NCBI GenBank assembly: GCA_030836935.1
Contig: JAUPMA010000132.1
Span: 1 to 6,953 of the forward strand
From: Pseudomonadota bacterium
GTDB taxonomy: Bacteria; Pseudomonadota; Gammaproteobacteria; SZUA-229
Reading direction: 5' to 3'
DNA length: 6,953 nucleotides
Made by a program: the position numbers and the translations under genes. The first letter of the stretch is position 1. Each line of letters starts with the position of its first letter. The notes under the pieces are model-generated. The model was not told where the DNA came from, searched no databases, and saw only the letters and a list, made by a program, of their open reading frames with translations. This document shows positions 5,524-6,953 of this stretch, piece after piece.

Positions 5524-5605
5524 CAACACCTGCGATCAACTATTGACTAGACTTGTCTGAATCCTGCCTCGCCCGGGGCTTACTTGTGTCTGGCTGATTT
5601 TACTT

Positions 5606-6953
5606 ATGCATAACAAACCAATAACAAACACCACACGTTGCACACTACGTTTGACCCTGGGCGTGGGTGTAGCCCTGTGGATGATTACCGCCAATGGTTA
5701 CCTGGCCGAAACCGATTCGGCCATAACTCCTCCGGCAAGCCTTGATTCACTGGCTGGCGAAATCCTGAAAGTGGCCGAACCGGAAAAACTCGGCCAACAA
5801 AGAAAACTTTATACCGAGGCAATGCAGGCGCTGAACAGCCATCAAACAGATAAATTTGAAAAGCTGTTTCCCGGGCTGGACGGTTATCCCCTGCAAGCCT
5901 ACCTGCGCGCCAAATATCTGGGTGACCGCCTCAACAAACCGGATATGGATGCATTGCACGTTTTTCTCGACCAGGAAACCGGCACGCTGGTAGGCGAACG
6001 CCTGCGGCGTGACCTGCTGAAACAGCTGGCGCGCAAACAGCGCTGGGAAGACTTTGTTTCCTTCTACCACCCGCAGGACGATACCAGCTTCCAGTGCCTC
6101 AATCTCGAAGCCATGACGCATACCGGCCAGTTGTCACAGGCACTGGATCAGGTACCGCAACTGTGGATGAGCAGTCATTTTCTGCCCTCATCCTGCGAAA
6201 ACATTGTGGCCGCCTGGGAAAAGAGCGGGGGCCGCACAGATGCACTGACCTGGCAACGCATCGAACTCGCCATGGCTGAAGGCAGCACCCGGCTGGCGAC
6301 CCGCCTGGCCAGCACCCTCCCCAAACCGGATCAGTCCGTAGTGGATTTATGGGTACGCGTTCACCGCAGCCCGGAACAGATCACCCGCGGCAAATTACCC
6401 GAACATGCCAAAACCGGCCGCGTAGTCGCCCATGCCATACGCCGCATGAGCCTGAAAAACGTCGACAGGGCCATCAGTGCCTGGCAAAAACTCAGCAGCC
6501 AGCACCCGTTCAGCGAAGAGGACACCGGTCTCTCCCGGAAATACATCGGACTGGCACTGGCACGCAACCATCACCCCGAAGCCTACGTCTGGCTAAAACA
6601 CATTCCTCTGCAACACGCCGATGCCCAGGTAATGGAATGGAAAATCCGCACCGCCATCCGCCAGGGCGACTGGTACCAGATCGTTGCCGACATACAAAAC
6701 CTGCCGCCCAAAATCCAGTCCGACCTGCGCTGGCAATTCTGGTGGGCCTATGCCAACGAACAGCTGGGCAACCACATTGAAGCCGAAGGTGTTTACCACT
6801 ACCTGGCCAGCCGCCGTGACTTCTACGGCTTTCTGGCCGCCGACCGTCTTGACCTGCCCTATGCCTTTGAGGACCGTCCACTTGAAATCAGCCCGGATGA
6901 ACTCAATGCCATGGCCAGCCATCCGTCCGCCGCCCGCGCCCGCGAGCTTTTCA
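5606..6953 (+). CDS. slt: Soluble lytic murein transglycosylase Slt70, N-terminal part (truncated by window end)
   Basis: The reading frame from ATG 5606 stays open to the window edge, giving 449 residues. Slt cleaves the MurNAc-GlcNAc bond of peptidoglycan in the periplasm, forming 1,6-anhydro-muropeptides, and takes part in wall turnover and repair. A signal peptide is clear: K4, R11 and R15, a hydrophobic core 16-30, and cleavage after G-Y-L-A34. The remainder is the superhelical U/L domain: the motif Y-P-L-Q-A-Y-L (94-100), repeated helical hairpins, and R-R-D-F-Y-G-F-L-A-A-D-R (403-414), the well-known stretch preceding the catalytic domain. C164 and C197 are 33 residues apart, the same spacing as the Cys pair I recall in E. 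coli Slt70, so a disulfide is likely. The C-terminal catalytic lysozyme-like domain with its Glu lies beyond the window. Starts upstream are excluded by TGA 5558-5560; the ribosome binding site is weak. Confidence 0.88.
   Translation, partial: MHNKPITNTTRCTLRLTLGVGVALWMITANGYLAETDSAITPPASLDSLAGEILKVAEPEKLGQQRKLYTEAMQALNSHQTDKFEKLFPGLDGYPLQAYLRAKYLGDRLNKPDMDALHVFLDQETGTLVGERLRRDLLKQLARKQRWEDFVSFYHPQDDTSFQCLNLEAMTHTGQLSQALDQVPQLWMSSHFLPSSCENIVAAWEKSGGRTDALTWQRIELAMAEGSTRLATRLASTLPKPDQSVVDLWVRVHRSPEQITRGKLPEHAKTGRVVAHAIRRMSLKNVDRAISAWQKLSSQHPFSEEDTGLSRKYIGLALARNHHPEAYVWLKHIPLQHADAQVMEWKIRTAIRQGDWYQIVADIQNLPPKIQSDLRWQFWWAYANEQLGNHIEAEGVYHYLASRRDFYGFLAADRLDLPYAFEDRPLEISPDELNAMASHPSAARARELF

Noticed and set aside
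4919..5539. 206-codon open frame on the minus strand
   Set aside because: Antisense to the Sel1 repeats; Cys/Phe/Val-rich translation with no family features, a typical shadow of a repetitive gene.
5543..5571. Sigma-70 promoter for slt using TTGACT
   Set aside because: At 16-18 bp spacing the -10 position reads GC-rich sequence with no TATAAT-like box.
6349..6881. Open frames on both strands within slt (6349-6780 plus; 6510-6881 and 6593-6922 minus)
   Set aside because: They lie inside the slt frame, which encodes recognisable Slt70 motifs; Pro/Arg/His-rich composition marks them as out-of-frame GC-rich shadows.
1..6953. CRISPR array, tRNA, insertion sequence or attachment site
   Set aside because: No spaced direct repeats, cloverleaf, transposase-like product or flanking duplications were seen on either strand.

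Overview
The window reads as the chromosome of a Gram-negative proteobacterium, probably a gamma- or betaproteobacterium. It has a periplasmic Slt70-type lytic transglycosylase, an outer-membrane beta-barrel ending in phenylalanine, a Tat-exported FecR-fold protein, a pteridine reductase of the PTR1/FolM group, and Shine-Dalgarno-led genes packed on both strands. No phage, transposon, CRISPR, tRNA or rRNA signal is visible. I cannot name a genus.

Layout, left to right. (1) Positions 1-59, minus strand: the first 19 codons of a gene leaving the window, possibly a MidA-type SAM-dependent methyltransferase. It diverges from (2) a pteridine reductase (98-838, plus). (3) A 237-residue cytoplasmic protein I do not recognise (841-1554, minus) converges on the reductase with only 2 bp between the stop codons. 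It diverges from (4) a zinc-ribbon Nudix hydrolase (1658-2224, plus). The 103 bp between them hold an 18-bp near-palindrome that overlaps -10-like boxes on both strands. (5) A Tat-exported FecR-domain protein (2273-2992, minus) diverges from (6) a 284-residue predicted 12-strand outer-membrane barrel (3051-3905, plus). The barrel gene is followed after 1 nt by (7) a thioredoxin (3907-4248, plus). (8) A secreted protein of eight Sel1-like repeats (4322-5485, plus) and (9) the N-terminal 449 residues of soluble lytic transglycosylase Slt (5606-6953, plus, cut by the window end) follow on the same strand. The gaps before them, 73 and 120 bp, both contain imperfect hairpins.

The left part is housekeeping metabolism: pterin/folate reduction and nucleotide clean-up. 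The right part is envelope biology: an exported FecR-fold protein, an outer-membrane barrel, a thiol-disulfide protein, a periplasmic TPR-like scaffold and a murein lyase. The least explained unit is the divergent FecR-like/barrel pair with its coupled thioredoxin. It has no FecI sigma factor, no TonB receptor, and no cytoplasmic anti-sigma segment on the FecR protein, so it is not a standard ferric-citrate-type signalling system. No stretch longer than about 125 bp lacks a gene.
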